DNA of 64,000 bases from Fratercula arctica. Its lineage: Eukaryota > Chordata > Aves > Charadriiformes > Alcidae. Numbering within the stretch: the stretch's first letter is position 1; each line of letters begins with the position of its first letter. The position numbers were made by a program, and so were the translations under genes. Of the stretch, positions 10,693 to 23,202 are shown piece by piece. Where the stretch lies: NCBI GenBank assembly GCA_947846985.1, contig CANTUZ010000006.1, positions 43,445,707-43,509,706 of the forward strand. Direction: 5' to 3'. The notes below the pieces were generated by a model. That model saw nothing but the letters and a program-made list of their open reading frames with translations. It was not told the DNA's origin and ran no database searches.

Positions 10693-11300
10693 CATCTTGT
10701 CCCACTTGCAAAAGCAGAAACACGTTGAAGTTCCTGGTACACAAAACTTTGCTGCCAGTACTGAGAAGTACCACAGCGAAAGCAGAGTGATGCACCATAC
10801 TTTTCTGCAAGCATAGATCCTATATTAAAAATATTTGGCTTAAGCTTCCCCTCCGCACCGTGGGTAAATAACACAGATACCAATGAAGGACCATCTGGCT
10901 GTTTATTTGCACCCATGAGCTATGTACTACACCCTCCTGTCTAAAATGCTCAGTGAGTAGCTCGAGTCAATAGCTAAGACTTGATCTCTTCAATGATGTC
11001 TGAAATGTGAAAGCTTTTGTTTTGGTAATCACGTTGCTGTGAAATGAGCCTTGATGTAGGTATGGGTTATTTAGCTTCTCAGGTTGAACAACTTGGTTAC
11101 CATGTTGGAAATGGTTGGTCTGTTCCATTTTTTCTTATAGAAAAATGTAAGGAAAGGCTACCTTTTTATTTTGGTCCTAGCAAATATTTCAGAGGAAACC
11201 AAACTATACAACAATCGGTGTTGCAGTTCAAAAAGTGCTAGCCCTGGAATTTAATATCGGGTCGCAGGCTTAGCAATAAACCTCATGTAAGTCCTGATTA
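10693..11300 (+). other. MFSD1: MFSD1 3' untranslated region (end inferred)
   Basis: Non-coding sequence after the stop. The first canonical AATAAA on this strand is at 11275-11280, giving a 3' UTR of about 600 bases. Later AATAAA hexamers near 11.75, 11.94 and 12.11 kb could serve longer forms. The short frames on either strand here have no recognisable protein character. Confidence 0.5.
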
Positions 11301-14300
11301 ATGTGAAAACAGATGTATTTTTAAGAAGCTGTGACTAAAAATGATGAAAAGAGTTAAATGCGAGAGCTGAAGTTTGAGGTTCAGTGGGAAAATGTTCGAT
11401 TTCATAATGAAACTCAAAGCTTTTCCATAATTTCAGTGGAAGTGGAATTTTCAGTGGAAGGCTTGTTGCTGAATAGCTAGTTACTAGCAACTCCTGCGGA
11501 GTGCTTTTTCCTTTGTTTTTGTCAATGATAAAGGCTCACTTACGTAATTGGACAAACTATTCCTAAACTAAGCTAATCTTACTTTAAAAGGCAAGAGCAT
11601 CTGGCTTTTTGGAGCTGCTTTACAAGTAGAGATTAAGGCACACGGGTGAGTGAGCTTTCCTTGGCTGACTTCAGGGAGTCCTTGTGTGCCACAAAATGCT
11701 TAAGAGTCTTTGATGAATTGCTTGACGGCAGAGAAAGTAGTTTGTTATAATAAAAGTATTACATTATACCTGTAACTTTTTTTTTTTTTGCCTACAGTAA
11801 TTTAAGCAGACCTTCTGGAACTCATGATCTTAAGGTGTTTTTCTTTAAAGATACTTTTCAGGGGAGATTTCTTTGTCTTCATGAACGACTAAGCCAGGAC
11901 TATTTTGGTTAATAGCTCTATTCTGAAGAACAATCTAGGAAAATAAAGTAGCAGGTTGTGAACTGTGCTGGGGAGTCGTACCCTGAGCTGTCATAATTTT
12001 TATCGTTGTTTTCTATGCTTCCTTTGAGAATTAAACACTGTCAGCTCTGAGACTGGTTGATGCAAGATGGTTTATTTTTCCTTATAGACTTGTGAATTCT
12101 GGGTCTTTTTTAATAAAAGCTTTAAATGGATACTGGCACCTGTATTTTTCTTACCTGGCTTCCTAGTGATGCGTTGTTGCCCTTGGTGGTTGTTGAGACT
12201 TATACATGCGTTTGGGGTGTGGGGTTTTTTTGTGTGTGTGGTTTTTTTTTTTTTTTTAAAAGCAGCATGACTTCTGCTTTCCCCTGAGAAATACATAGAG
12301 TTTCTGTGGAAGTGCATCTTTGAGGATCCAAAGGCAAAGTTTCCCCCAGTTCCCTGCACTGATGGGTTGATGTATTTTTCTTTCTTGGGGAGGGAGGGAA
12401 TTAGATTCTTGTTCTTCTGTTGCTCTTCATCTCCTTCAGCTACCTGCTTCTCCTAATTCTGATGTGTTATGCTTGTAGACAACTCTTCTGCTGTTACCTG
12501 TCGGTCAGCATGTCACATGTGACATGCTGACCAGACAGGTAACTGTGAACTTCATGTCTTGTTAAAACTTTATTTTCAGTTCCTAAATTCTCTGTACCCT
12601 TGTGCATCTTGCTAAAGTACTGTGGTGGACTTCTGTAAATGATACAGCTTCCCACGTCAACTCGATTCCAAACGCCCTAGTCTTTCCTTTCTGAGGGATT
12701 TCAGCCCATTGATTTCCTTTACCTTGATTTTTCATTTGTGGATGTGCGGCATAGGAGCCATCTGGCTTTTGTTCCCTTATCCCCCAATAAATTTCTGGTA
12801 GGATAGAGCCGCCTTCTTCCTATTGCCAGCCTTTTTAGTCTCACTGCTCTGTTTGTGCTTCAGACTTTCCAACATGTGCTTCATAGGCTCAGGTCAATCA
12901 TCAAGAGGAAAATGGATTTTTAATTTTTTTTTTTTTTTAATTCTGAAATGCAGTTTCTTTTTGATAGTGAAAATCTGGTTGTGATCATTGTGGGCTCGAG
13001 GGATAAGGCCAGCAGCTACATCAGCGAGCGGGCTGCCTGCCTTGGCTGGGGAGGGACTGTTTGAGCATGGGCTGTTGGGCTGTTACTTGGCAATATTTGT
13101 GCGAGTCCTGTTTGCAATGAATTTGGAATGGCTTGAGCTGTAAGCTGCTTATCTTTGTAAGACTGCCTTTTTCCCCCTGCAAAGCTTCCCTTAACAGCTT
13201 CTAACCCATGAGCCAAAGAAGCTGTTGGTACTTTTTTTAAAAATACAGAGTTTCTGGGTTGGGCTCTGCTTCTGGACTGCAGTGGCCTGGCTGAATTCTG
13301 CTAGTGGATATGCATGCTTGCCTGGAGATGCTTATAAAAGAGTTAGTAAATATGGTAGCAAGTGGTAGTTCAACATGGTATTTTATCAAATTTATCTGGG
13401 CAAATTTCTGAGGGAGGTGTAACTTAGGAAGAATATAAACGGTGTTACCCATCTCTATTACTTCTGCTGCTCACATGGGGTACCCACCGGCATGGGGGAC
13501 ACCCAGAGCTGCTGTGGCTTTTGGGTGGTTCTGTTCCTTTCTGTTGGGTGGGGTGTTTGTGGTTTTTTGGTGTGTGTGGTTTGTGTTTTTTTTTTTTTCT
13601 TTCTCCTTTTCACATCTTTCCTTCAAGGAATCATTGCTAGGTGTTTCAATAGGCTTTCTCATTAAAAAACTTAGTCCACTGTGTATCTTAACCACTGTAG
13701 CTGCTCTCTTGTTACTTTTCCTGTTGTGCAGATGGTCAAGCAAAGAGGCAAAGTGGAGCTGTTGAAAATGAGCTGCATCTGAGTAAGGTGAAAATCCCTG
13801 TTCCTAATATGTTCACGCTGTGTTCTGTTGGACAGGGCAGATGTGCATCGGCGTGAATGGGAAGCCAGAAAGCCCTAGACTTAAGTACACATGGCATGCT
13901 TTCATGCAGACCTCTTCAAAAGGAAATGTTTAAAGCATAGAAACACTCTCTAAATATTTAAACTTCTTATGTGTATGAATCATGAAGTACCTCTTTCAAA
14001 CATTCAGTAATGGAGTAGCTGCCCAAGTGACCCTGCGGTGCTCCAGATCTCATGGTGTTCTCCAAGTATGTATGCAATTGGTTTTGCGCATTTGAAATTT
14101 TTTCATAAATACCGGTCACTAGGAACATCATTTGTGCCATAAAGATAGTACTTATCAACAAGCTTTTTATCTTCCAGGAAGTTTTGTAACAGCAACAGTA
14201 GTGAACTCTTCTTCACCCTAAATGTTCCAAGAAGCCTGTCTTTGAGGTGGCCACAGAGCAAGCCACCGGGAATGGTTTTGTTTGTCGTTACCCTTGAGGG

Positions 14301-16185
14301 ACTGTGCTGAAACCAGCTCGCGTGGCCCTGCTAAACAGCTGTCAGAAGTGGTGGATTTCAGTTGTTACCAACCTCTGCTGAATTTGAATCAACAGATTGG
14401 AAATCCAAGCTGCTCTGTCTCATCGCCAAGCCTCCGTCTGCTGAATGTTAGAGAAAGAAATAGCAGCAGCCTCGCCTGACTGGGTGGCTTCATCTGGATT
14501 CCCTGGTTGAGTTTGCCCGTGTTACTGTGGTTACACCAACCATGCTCAGGTGGGGACAAAGCAAATGCGCTTCTGCCCAGAGTTCCAGTGGACGTGATCT
14601 GGAACATCAGAAGTAAAGGGTTTGTTTTATTTAAATAACAAAAAAATGTTTGTAAAAATAAAAAAAAAGTCAAAGTAGTTCTGTCTGTTTAGTCTGGGCT
14701 CTGGCTTGTGTCAGCATATGTAAAATTGGTTAGCTGAAGCAGTTACCATGTCCTCGCCATCTGGTCTGCCCTTCTGAGAGAAGCTGCCACGGCTGTTGCA
14801 GAGATGACTTGAAAAACATTTTTATTTTTATCTTTAATTTTGAGTTGGGTTTTTTTTTGCCAAATTCCTTAGAGTTGAGTATTACGAAGAGATCATGAAC
14901 AAACAGGACCCAGTTTCTTGGCTTTTCCTAAACTTGCTTTCTGCTACTCTGTCTCTGCTGCTTCTTAGGTGTATACCATCGCTGCTTTTCTACTTTTTTT
15001 TTTTTAATTCTGATGTTTATGTGGATGCAGTCAGTGTCTGAGCTGGATCATTTGTTGTCAGCTTCTAAAACAATTCCTCTTATTCTTGTAGTGTTTTCTA
15101 GGTCTCGTATGGCTGGCAGCTCCTGAATGATTGCTGCTCCCAGTTGGCTTGAACGAAGGTGTGTGACTCGAGTGTGGGCATCAATGGGTCTGCACTTGTC
15201 TGTAACTCAAATATGGGTTTGGAAGCAATTAGCACTTTCTAAGAACAACTCAAATTGTATTTCTGTTATGGCACTTGCTGAGGTCCTTATCAGGTTCTTG
15301 CACATTAAGTTTTGTACAGATAGTCAAAGCTTGTTCGTATCCCGTAGTGCCCACAGCATTTAAGCAAAATGTAATGGGGTTTGACGTTGTGGGAGGGAAG
15401 AAATCAGAAGCTCGTCATTCCTCTGAGCACCAGGTTAGCTATTTTATTGAACTGCCGTTGCAGAGAGAACAGAAGGTTTCTGAGCCAGACCTTTGCTGCA
15501 GTGACAGTGAATGTGCTGTAGGTGTGGCATTAAGATATGACCATATGGACAGTGTGTTCACATTTTTAATTGCCTTATGTTAGGCCAACCATCGCTTCTT
15601 GGCTAGTGAACTCCCCAAAAACTTTGGCGGCTGCTGCTGATGTGATCTGCATCTGAAGGTGCTGTGGAGAATCACTCTGCTACCTTTTCTGAAATACACT
15701 ACACTGAGGTAAAGGCCTCTCTTCATAGTGCATTTAGCGTGAATATTCCTGGCTAGCCAGCCACAGAAGGGACTGCTGCCCTTTAGCCAAGGTGCTGATG
15801 TGATGGACCCCACCAAGGAAGCAGTAGCTAGGAGGTAATTGTCCTTCAAGTAGCTTTTTGAAGTACACTCAGCATTTTAAAAATTCGTTACCTAACTAAT
15901 GGCTGGAGATGACTGCTTACCTCTGCTCAGGTGTCTTCCTCAGTTACTATGATTTTTCTTTACAGCCCTCTTCACAACTAGAAACGGTGTATATGCCTTT
16001 TGGAAAAGGTGCATTTCAACTTTATTTAGCCACAGCTCGCCCAGGAGATGGTGGCAACTTGCCCCTCAGTCCTTCATAAAAATACTTCCTATCTTCACCC
16101 AAATTTGTCCTCACTACAGTTTGCCCTTACTCTGGGGGGGTTGTAACTGTATGTTTTTTATTGTTGTTGTTGTGCAGGTGAGTTT
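11301..16185. other. Intergenic sequence downstream of MFSD1
   Basis: No gene recognised. Notable items are the palindrome at 12493-12543 and two T/G-rich tracts (about 12205-12257 and 13540-13595, the complement of the A/C-rich tracts seen elsewhere). Short T runs also occur. Open frames are under 110 codons and resemble nothing known to me. Confidence 0.7.
12493..12543. repeat. 51-bp near-perfect palindrome
   Basis: The left arm 12493-12517 begins GTTACCTGTCGGTCAG and the right arm 12518-12543 ends CTGACCAGACAGGTAAC. The arms are reverse complements except for one base present only in the right arm. There is essentially no spacer; the centre is TCACATGTGA. It could extrude as a cruciform. 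No loop exists, so a microRNA precursor is unlikely. Confidence 0.9.
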
Positions 16186-17222
16186 TATGGCTCTTCTCCA
16201 AGTCTCATACCCAGTGAAGGGGAACAAATCTGCAGGAATGTATTTTCTTGGCAAGGGGCAAGTCTTGCTGGGGCATCTGTCCCCTCTGTGTTCATGGCAG
16301 ACCTGGCAACAGGACCTGCCTTGGGCAGTCTGAGCTCTAAGGTGAGCCTGGTTCTGTTAGTTTGACTAGAAAGAAAGTAGAGGGAGGGTTTTGATGCAGC
16401 TGTTGAGGTCACCAGTGGCCTCCAGATCTTGTAAAGCAAACTCCAGCGCTGTAGGAGTTGGCACTCAGCTACCTGGTACATGTGAATGAAGAGGTGAATG
16501 CCGTGGGTGATGTGAAATGGCAGTGAACGGACAGCAAAAAGCCCACAGATGAGGAGAATGGTTCGGATTGACTTGGCTGGGGCGGCACTGCTGGTGGGAT
16601 TGGTGTCTCTGGTGCACTGGGTGAGACTACTGATCATCAGACAATAGCAGACTAAAGTGATGAGGAAAGGAAAGAGGAAACCAGATGCTGTAGGGGAAAA
16701 TAGCTGCTGAGGTTCTCAGGGCTCATCATGTCATAGCAGATGGTGTGGTTATTGATAACACTGGTGTGAGTGTAGATGGAGGGGGGCAGCAGCTGCAGAA
16801 ACACCAGTGCCCAGGACGCAGCCGTGCTGGGTCCAGCAGGGTAGGAAGCCGATGGGGTAGCAAATGCCTAGAAAGCGGTGGATGCTGATGCAAGTCAGCA
16901 GCAGGAGGCTGCCGTACAGGTTGGTGTGAAACAAGAAATGTACCCGTTTGCAGAGCAGCTCTCCGAAAGGCCGCGTTGTCCTGCAGGATGTAGTTGATGA
17001 GCAAGGGCAAAGAGAAGAGGCAGAGCAGGTCTGTCACAGCCAGGTTCACCAGGTAGATGGTGGTGCAGGTCCAGTCCTTGGTGTGGAAGCAGCTACGCCA
17101 CAGTGTGGCTCCCTTGAAGAGCAGCCCCAGCATGAAGATGGAGCTGTAAGTGGGGGTAACAAGATGTGTTTATAGCCTTCCACAAGAAGGCACAAAGCAT
17201 TCCCAGAGGGGCTGTTCTCCAT
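16186..17222 (-). pseudogene. P2Y-type nucleotide receptor pseudogene (multiple frameshifts)
   Basis: Read on the minus strand from an ATG at 17220-17222, the frames give in order: a short N-terminus with VEGYKHILLP; helix 2 region [20 protein letters not shown]; helix 3 [20 protein letters not shown] with LGICYP; helix 4 [10 protein letters not shown]; loop 2 NNHTICYD; helix 5 GFLFPFLITLVCY; helix 6 SIRTILLICGLFAV with LPFHIT; helix 7 region LYKIWRPLV and SLYFLS. These are hallmarks of the P2Y1/2/4/6 group of G-protein-coupled ATP/UTP receptors. At least four frame changes (near 17150, 16965, 16815 and 16690) break it, and the helix 7 motif is KPSLY where DPxxY is expected. Receptor similarity ends near 16350; the last frame stays open to 16186. 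The coding part lacks introns, as is usual in this family. P2Y2/P2Y4-like is my best guess. Confidence 0.85.
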
Positions 17223-19067
17223 TTCCTTCAGCCCCTCCATTGCTGGGTGCAGCTTTAGGCACCAGGCACCGTTCTTCTATTGCTTTAAAGCTGCCAGAAA
17301 TAGAAACACCAACACCCAACAGTCATTTGTCGCTCTTGTCTCTTGCCACCTCAAAGAAATCTGTAAAATCCTAATTAAAGCATGCACAATTCTCTGAAGA
17401 GACAAAACTGTGATGGAAATGGTGCGTCACTGTTACCACTTGAATTCAACCAAAGGAGCGACTGCTGCAAACGCTCGGTGATGTGTCCTTGGGGACCAGC
17501 ACTGTATTGCAAGGGCAGTTAAATGAAGTTTATTGCAAATGCGGGCTCTGCCATGTGCTGAAATCCCTCTGAGCTTCAGATGCTTTATGGGAAGGACTCA
17601 AGCAAGCGTGCATTTTGCAAGAGGCAGTGCCTGGGACTGCTGCTAGTTTGGCAGTGCACGCAGGTTGGTTGAGAAGAGGTGAATTTACAGCTTGCCCACA
17701 GCAGCAACAAGCAAACAAACCTGATGGGTAGCCGCCAGCAGCCTCACTCGCGGGGGTGGAAGCAGAGCCGAGCCAGGCAGGCTGGGGAAGGGTTTGCTCA
17801 AAACGTGTGGTCGTTGCAATCTAAGAAGATATGGATGTCATTTCCCCTTTCCCAAAGGAGTGGGGAAGAGGCGTTTTTTTCTGCTTTCGGGTGTCCTCTT
17901 AGTCCCATTTAGAAAATATTAATATAACTTGTATAGACTGGATTTTTTTTTTGAAGTTTGTACCCAGTATACCTCCTGAATTTCCCAGAAAAGCAAGGGA
18001 ACCAGGAGGGGTTTGTTAGCAGGCACCCTGCTCTAAAGAGGGCAAGGACCAAATCAAACTGAGAAATGACTGAATGTCTTTTTGTTCTTAATTTAGGGGA
18101 AAACTTGGTAACTTCTGCGTGTGGTCACCTGAGCCAGAACTGTTGAAGAGTTTTCTCCTGGCAGGAATGATCACGTGCGTGTTCTGGTGAGCCTCCCTCA
18201 TTTTTATCTATCTAGGATGCTCATTTTACACTCTCATGTCGGGCCCTATTTGGGTTTGCCTTCTGTTGTAAATCACAGCATGAGCCCCTCGGAGCATCTC
18301 TGTCTGAGCTGTGGGCTCCTGGGTCATTCCATCATTCCCAAGACCCTCCCTTGCCATGGTCCTGCAGTGAATCCAGCCACGGAGGGTTCTGGCTGGCTCC
18401 TCTCTGCCGGGTCATTGTCCTTACTGCAAAACCCCTCCAGGCGTGCATCAGCCCCTGAGTTATGGAAAAGGGCTTTAGCCCACAGTAGGTAGTGGTGTAA
18501 ATAACTTACATATCTTAAAATTGGTGACTTACTGCTTGGCTTTTGAACTATTCTACCAATTTCTTCATAATCTGCTTTGCGTCGCTTGAGCAGCAAACTT
18601 CTGCTTGCGTGTCTCTTAATATTTTGATCCTTTGAAAAACACTTCTGTGTGATAAGAAGGGGATGTTCGTGGTATTATCAGGGAGTGAGTGCCCGGGGTT
18701 GCTGGGGGCTGCTCATCCTCCAAGGTAGGGGAGATGGGTCTGGACTGGTGGATGAAATCAGGAGGGAAGAGAAGTGTGGTTTATCCCAACAAATGCTCCT
18801 GTTTTTTGGGTTATCTGTCACTAGAGGTCAGTACTGCAACATTACTATACAAGAAATGTGTTCTGTAATGGGACAGAAAGTCTGATTTCAAGGCTGCAGC
18901 TGCTGTCGTTCGTTTCTGTCACTTATTTACATGACTTTGAAGGCTGGTTGCCAAAGACAAATATTAATACCAACAGTCTTCAGCAGGAAGAGATCACTTA
19001 TTTTTTCTCATGCAAGGAAAACACACTAAAGGTAATGAAGTGACCAAACTTGGCATTTTTTAAATCT
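17223..19067. other. Intergenic, no feature recognised
   Basis: Mixed unique sequence upstream of the receptor pseudogene. No repeat family, RNA gene or conserved protein is recognised. The frames near 18.2-18.6 kb are chance overlaps on both strands. Confidence 0.6.
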
Positions 19068-19290
19068 GAGTCACAGAATGGTTGAGGTTGGAAGGGACCT
19101 CTGGAGATCACCTAGTCCTGCTCAAGCAGTCATAAATTTGTATGTCTCATTTTCTGAAATGGTGGCCCATTTGTGTCCCCTGCCAGCTGCCCGAGGCTGC
19201 CGTGGTTTGCTGCTCAGCCTCTCCCACTTCCCATGTCGCTGACAAAGATGTTAAACAGCAGGAATGCAGCAACCCCCACTGGAGCTGTTG
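19068..19290 (-). mobile_element. CR1 LINE fragment, antisense, degraded
   Basis: Starts GTCACAGAATGGTTGAGGTTGG, then GAAGGGACCTCTGGAGATCA, the complement of a CR1 3' end. Farther on, CCATGTCGCTGACAAAGATG with TTAAACAGC matches an internal CR1 segment as I remember it. The expected intervening sequence is missing, so this is internally deleted or two fragments. The right end is approximate. Confidence 0.65.
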
Positions 19291-19460
19291 ACTGGCAGCG
19301 TTGGCATCCTCAGCAAAAATCCTTTTGACCCCAATCGGTTGTGTTTTGTGAAGCCTGAAGCTGCAAAAAGTGATGTAGGTTTAAACTCCAGCTGGAGTGA
19401 TCCCTGCTGTCATCCGTTATATGTGCGAAGCAAAGTTATTTAAAACAACTCTCTCTCTCT

Positions 19461-19461
<1 letters not shown>

Positions 19462-19494
<33 letters not shown>
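19462..19494 (+). repeat. A33 homopolymer after a short (CT)n run
   Basis: Thirty-three consecutive A preceded by CTCTCTCTCTC. This is the longest homopolymer in the window. It may be a retrotransposition tail, but I recognise no element directly upstream and no flanking duplication. Confidence 0.9.
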
Positions 19495-19497
<3 letters not shown>

Positions 19498-21647
19498 GCC
19501 CTCTGGATTGGATGGAAAAGGAAGGAGTGGTCAAAAAAGTCCTCTAATTTTGCAGTCTAAGACCTAAATCGTGTCCTCCATAGAGAAGTGTGATGCATGC
19601 TCAGTGGTTTCTTCCATAGCTGTGTGTGTGTTCAGGCACAGGGAGCGTTGCTGACCCCTTTCATGATCAGGGCTTGGTGTTGCCATCACAAAACCCTCTT
19701 GTTTTTTGTAATTTCACTTCTATCAAGAGCTGCTTCTGTTGGTACGGTCTTGGTGGGTTGCAGCAGGATAGAGAAGTTTCTGATGCATGGAGTCTTGGTC
19801 CAACCAGGTAGTTATGTCCCCCCAAACCCATTAGTTCTCTTAAATTAAATTTGTTTCCAAGCTGGGTAAATTCTTAGTCTTCTCTGTTGCCTTGGGGGTG
19901 ATTTGGTCCATGTTGCTTAGGCTGCTGGCGTGGGAATAGTTTGTTTTGGAGATTGGTACATTATGCAGTGTGATACTGAGCAGTTTTGGGGTGCAGCTTT
20001 GTCTGATCTGTCTGGAAAGCTGCTACCGGAGAGTTTTCACGTGGGTCCTGCAACTGGACCTAACCTTTAGAGGAAAGCCTAACCATCTATCCTAAGGTGT
20101 CTGTGGAATCAGGGCTGAAATCTCTTTGTTCTGCAAGCAAAAGGTGGGACCTTCCAGCAAACAGAAGGAAGGAAATAGTTCTGTTCTGCTTCCTCTGAAC
20201 GAGCAAATTTTACTATTTCTGGTGTTTTTATAGAGCATCTGTGGATCTGCGAGCATCAGGCTGTTCCTCAAATTATTAAAATCTATGTTACTATAGTATC
20301 TTAATTAATTGACTTCTTTACATGTTTACAAAGCTCTGTCTGTAGATATAAAACAGCTGTTAATGTCAGTAATTCAGAAATAGTGGAGTTGGCATCCTGC
20401 ATTTCTCTTGTCAGCTGAAATGATGATTGAACATAACTGGCCACTTCAAATTAAGGTAAGTGAAGTAACTGCCTTACAGCAGCTGGGGTGAAATGGCTCC
20501 CTTCTGGCTGTTGCAAATTGGTGAAAAGATCTCAGATGTCGCTTAAATACTTCTTGGAAATTGGTTAACCTACTTAAGACTTAAAGATTTGTTTTAATTC
20601 TACTTTGTTTGTGAGCCAGTGAATACCTTACAGGTGATCGTTGCATTTTTCTTTATTTAGATTATTTTATATTTTTAGATACAGATATTTTGGGGGTTTA
20701 TTTTATAACACAGCAGTGGGAACAAGTCAGCTTAGATCTGTCAGCCAAGATAAGGTCTGTTGGGGAACTGTCTCTTAAAACACAGTGCTCCCCGTTGGCC
20801 TCTTCCATGCTGGATGGTTTTACATGGCTGTTGGGCCATTTCTTCCAGTCAGTATTTCTAAGTAAATCAGTCCTGCTAACCTGAGTTTAAAAAACATCTT
20901 TGTTGGCTTTGCCATAGCTTTAACGTAAGCTGACTGACTCGGGGTGACCCTCGTTTGCTGTCCTGCGTTTCAGACCTGCCTTGAATATGAGGTTAAGAGT
21001 AAAACCTCACTTGTGATGCTTAGGCTATCAGAAACTACATTGCTTATAAAAAGAGCTCCCAAAAGCAGATTTTTCCAATCTTTGTATATATAATTCACTT
21101 AAAACAGTTTTTAGTGCGACTGGAGGTGATATCGCCGTGTATGAAATCTGTCAGAGATGATTGATACACATATGAGAAGCTGAGTGAAGATTGAAGGAAA
21201 GATATGGCATTGCCAGGCTTCATTTAAATACAACAGCTATGCCTTTAGATTGATTTATTTTTATGCCAATAGGTTCTGACATAAATATAGCGATATATAA
21301 TGTATTGACTATAATGTCAACATTATTTTAAAGCTGACTCGAGGAAAAATATCTCATTGTTAGTGCTGAAATATAATGCTTTGTTCTGCTGAAAGGGAAA
21401 GCCTATGATCAAATAGCCTCTTTCTAAAGACCCTTTGTAATGGCTCTTAAAATGAGTGAGTAACAGCAGAGGTGACCTGTCTCAGGGCACTCTGTATCCT
21501 GAAATTGTTTTGGGACTTTCAGGGCAATAGCAGACTATGAATAGGGATGCATGTCCCATAGCTGCACCCAGCCCTGCGGCTCATGCCTTTTCTCTCTGTT
21601 TATGGAGTATCCTACACTTGCATCCCCACTATGCAGCGGGTTGGCGA
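19495..21647. other. Intergenic, no feature recognised
   Basis: AT-rich unique sequence, strongest around 20.2-20.7 and 21.0-21.4 kb. No gene, RNA or repeat family recognised. Confidence 0.6.
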
Positions 21648-21751
21648 TTATAGAGTCCTGGAATGGTTTGGGTTGGAAGGGACCTTAAAGACCATCCAGT
21701 TCCAACCCCTCTGCCATGGGCAGGGACACCTCCCACTAGATCAGGTTGCTC
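21648..21751 (-). mobile_element. CR1 LINE 3' end fragment, antisense
   Basis: TAGAGTCCTGGAATGGTTTG, then GGTTGGAAGGGACCTTAAAG and TGCCATGGGCAGGGACACCT, which is the complement of the last 100 bases of avian CR1. Typical 5' truncation; similarity ends at about 21751. Confidence 0.9.
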
Positions 21752-22296
21752 GTGTTATGTTGGCCATTAGTTTTTAATGCTAATCACAGTTTTATACCGT
21801 GCAATGTGGGTGTTGTACTACGTCAAACTGCTGGGTTACAAGTCTGTTGGCAGTGTTGGCCCTTCACCCATGCTAAGATGTAAAATTGGCCTTATTTGAA
21901 TTTTGCTTTGAGGTCTTAAATTTTTTTTTCACTTGTTTTGGAGCTCACCTAGCTAGAGGTGGAGGAGCTACTAGATGTTTTGGGGTGAAAGGATAGCTAT
22001 TAATTGAATGAACAGCCTGATGCAAAGGGGATTCACCATTTTTCTTTACTGCCTCTGCTCTTTGCCTTCCATTCTGAATTTTCCAGGTCAAATCTCTGGA
22101 TATTAGGCAATGTGACCTTCAGGACCAGGTTAATTGGTGTTGGCTGTAGCCACTGGAAGCCAGTGGAACCTGTAGGCTCGCAGTGGGTCTGCCTTTCTCA
22201 GTCCTGTTGGTCCCCAGTAGGAATGTTCCAGCCCGCTTCTGACTTAGATCTGCTTCTTCCACATCCTTCTATATCTGCTTTATTTGCCTTCTTTAG

Positions 22297-22417
22297 AAAA
22301 AAAAAAAAAAGAGTAACCAATACAAACCAAAACAAAAAGTCCAGGCAAAAAAAAAACAAAAAAAACCAAAAAAAAAACCAGAAAACAAACCCAAAACCAA
22401 AACAAACCCCAAAAAGC
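22297..22417 (+). repeat. A/C-rich low-complexity tract
   Basis: A run of 14 A, then about 110 bases made almost only of A with short C blocks and very few G or T. It is open on both strands, which explains the odd lysine-rich and phenylalanine-rich frames there. Neither frame is a gene. Confidence 0.9.
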
Positions 22418-23202
22418 TTCTTTTTCATTAAAAGCACTTTGCTGGTACAAGGGTGGCTGCTGCACGCTGGGCTTGTGGTGTGGTCCTGCTGTAGCCCATG
22501 AACCATAATGGCAGAGAGAGACAAGGTTAGCTGAAGGCTTTTTGTCTGTCGCCTATATCATTTTTTAGCTTGCATTTAGATGGCTTAAATTATGTCAAAC
22601 TGTATCAGTTTAGCACAAGTCTAGCTTTGCAAATTTTACAAGCTTTCATCCCTTTTTATCCTTAGCATCTTTCTAGTAACTTATTCTGAAGGTGCATAAT
22701 GTGTGAAGGTGGCTGTGGCTCATTGCTCGGTCTTGTAGCTAAGAGGCAAGGCACTGTCCGCAGTTTTGCTTGGAGCCTGCTGGTGGTGTACCACTTTGGA
22801 AAAGCCCCTTCGGTGGGTAATGCTGAGTTGCTTCACTTAGGTGGCCTCCAGGTGCGGATGTGCTGAGCACCTGCAGCTCCGGGAGCTGCCACTAAAAGCT
22901 CCACCTGGTTATCACCTCTGCAAATCACTGCTGGGTAACTTCATCCCACCACCCACAACTCATGCCTGCGTTGGTTTTAGGTTGGCTTCAGCCCACTGGC
23001 AGGGAAGGGCAGCGGTGAGGAGCAGGGCTCAGCAGAGGACTGGTGGCTCCCTGGATGCATAGGAAACCCTTGCAGTGGGGCCGGGGCACTGCCGGCTGCC
23101 CGGGAGAGCAGGGATGCTCAGGAGCGACGCTTCCACCTGTGGCTGGTTCTGCCTTAACCACTGGATGATGCATTAATACTTTCATGCATGCATCATAGCG
23201 TA

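Noticed and set aside
12493..12543. Palindrome as a microRNA precursor
   Set aside because: It has no terminal loop and the arms are too short for a normal precursor hairpin.
22004..22524. Lysine-rich and phenylalanine-rich frames at 22.0-22.5 kb
   Set aside because: Produced by the A/C-rich low-complexity tract, not by a gene.
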